A DNA stretch of 5,094 bases from CAZXEJ01 sp964639895 (GTDB lineage: Bacteria; Desulfobacterota_D; UBA1144; Nemesobacterales; JADFKM01). Where the stretch lies: the NCBI GenBank assembly GCA_964639895.1, contig CAZXEJ010000064.1, positions 1-5,094 of the forward strand, given 5' to 3'. A program made the position numbers and the translations under genes. Positions 4,777 to 5,094 of this stretch are shown here, in pieces; the first letter of the stretch is position 1; each line of letters opens with the position of its first letter. Under the pieces are notes generated by a model. It ran no database searches and was not told where the DNA came from. It saw nothing but the letters and a program-made list of their open reading frames with translations.

Positions 4777-5094
4777 ATGGCTGCAGAAAAGGTAAAAGTT
4801 CTGGTCTCGTGGAGCGGCGGCAAGGACAGTTCCCTGGCACTTTATGAGACGTTCCGCTCAGACCGCTACGAAGTAGTCGCACTGGTCACCACCGTGACGG
4901 AAGGATACGACAGGGTGAGCATACACGGGCTGAGACGGGATCTGCTAACAGCACAGGCCCGCTCGCTCGGGCTGCCACTGGTCACCGTGTCTATACCTCC
5001 GGAGGCATCCAACAAGCAGTATGAAACCAGTATGACCGAAGCACTCGGCCGTTTTTCCTCGATGGGCGTGGAGCACGTCGTCTTCGGCGACATA
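4777..5094 (+). CDS. Dph6 / diphthine-ammonia ligase-like PP-loop ATPase, 3'-truncated
   Basis: The first 106 residues of an N-type ATP pyrophosphatase; the frame is open to the window edge, and the family usually has about 220 residues. Seen: a beta strand running into the PP-loop SGGKDS (13-18), which binds ATP phosphates; VSIHGLRRDLL (47-57), the family's H-G-R block; and VVFGDI (101-106), the start of the G-D motif. In eukaryotes, and by homology in archaea, Dph6 adenylates diphthine on elongation factor 2 and amidates it with ammonia, the last step of diphthamide synthesis. Bacterial relatives exist with unclear roles, so the function is inferred. I chose ATG 4777 because it leaves only a few residues before the core strand and follows a TATA-like box and leader. 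An in-frame ATG at 4702 lies upstream of that box and would add 25 residues unlike the family. No partner gene for diphthamide is in view. Confidence 0.88.
   Translation, partial: MAAEKVKVLVSWSGGKDSSLALYETFRSDRYEVVALVTTVTEGYDRVSIHGLRRDLLTAQARSLGLPLVTVSIPPEASNKQYETSMTEALGRFSSMGVEHVVFGDI

Overview
The window carries three protein-coding genes, all on the + strand, separated by two long, strongly GC-rich stretches with no convincing gene. The proteins are: the C-terminal three quarters of an NRAMP-family divalent-metal transporter (its start lies before the window), a complete class II fumarase (fumC), and the first 106 residues of a PP-loop ATPase of the Dph6 / diphthine-ammonia ligase-like family (it runs off the right edge).

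Organism: most likely an archaeon, and I lean towards a GC-rich Thaumarchaeota/Nitrososphaerota member of the Cenarchaeum type. This is an inference. The reasons are (i) the Dph6-like gene sits behind an AT-rich island with an archaeal TATA-like box and a short leader; (ii) isoleucine is written mainly as ATA although the DNA is GC-rich; (iii) the fumarase wording resembles, from memory, thaumarchaeal FumC. No rRNA, tRNA or other phylogenetic marker is present, so a bacterium with similar habits is not excluded.

Layout: 1-972 transporter end; 973-1693 a 0.72 kb spacer with tandem cacgtaa repeats, several hairpins, a small ORF behind a good Shine-Dalgarno, and a pyrimidine-rich tract with six C-runs (possible G-quadruplex on the other strand) ahead of fumC; 1694-3100 fumC with an AAGGAGG ribosome binding site; 3101 to about 4710 a 1.6 kb GC-rich spacer with several compact inverted repeats and a 15-bp periodic repeat but no recognisable gene; about 4711-4776 an AT-rich promoter island; 4777-5094 the Dph6-like gene.

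The three genes do not form an obvious pathway: metal uptake, TCA-cycle hydration of fumarate, and probably translation-factor (diphthamide) modification. The wide gaps and separate AT islands suggest that each is transcribed on its own. I found no mobile element, CRISPR array, tRNA or defence gene. The main puzzle is the pair of long non-coding spacers, which together make up almost half of the window.
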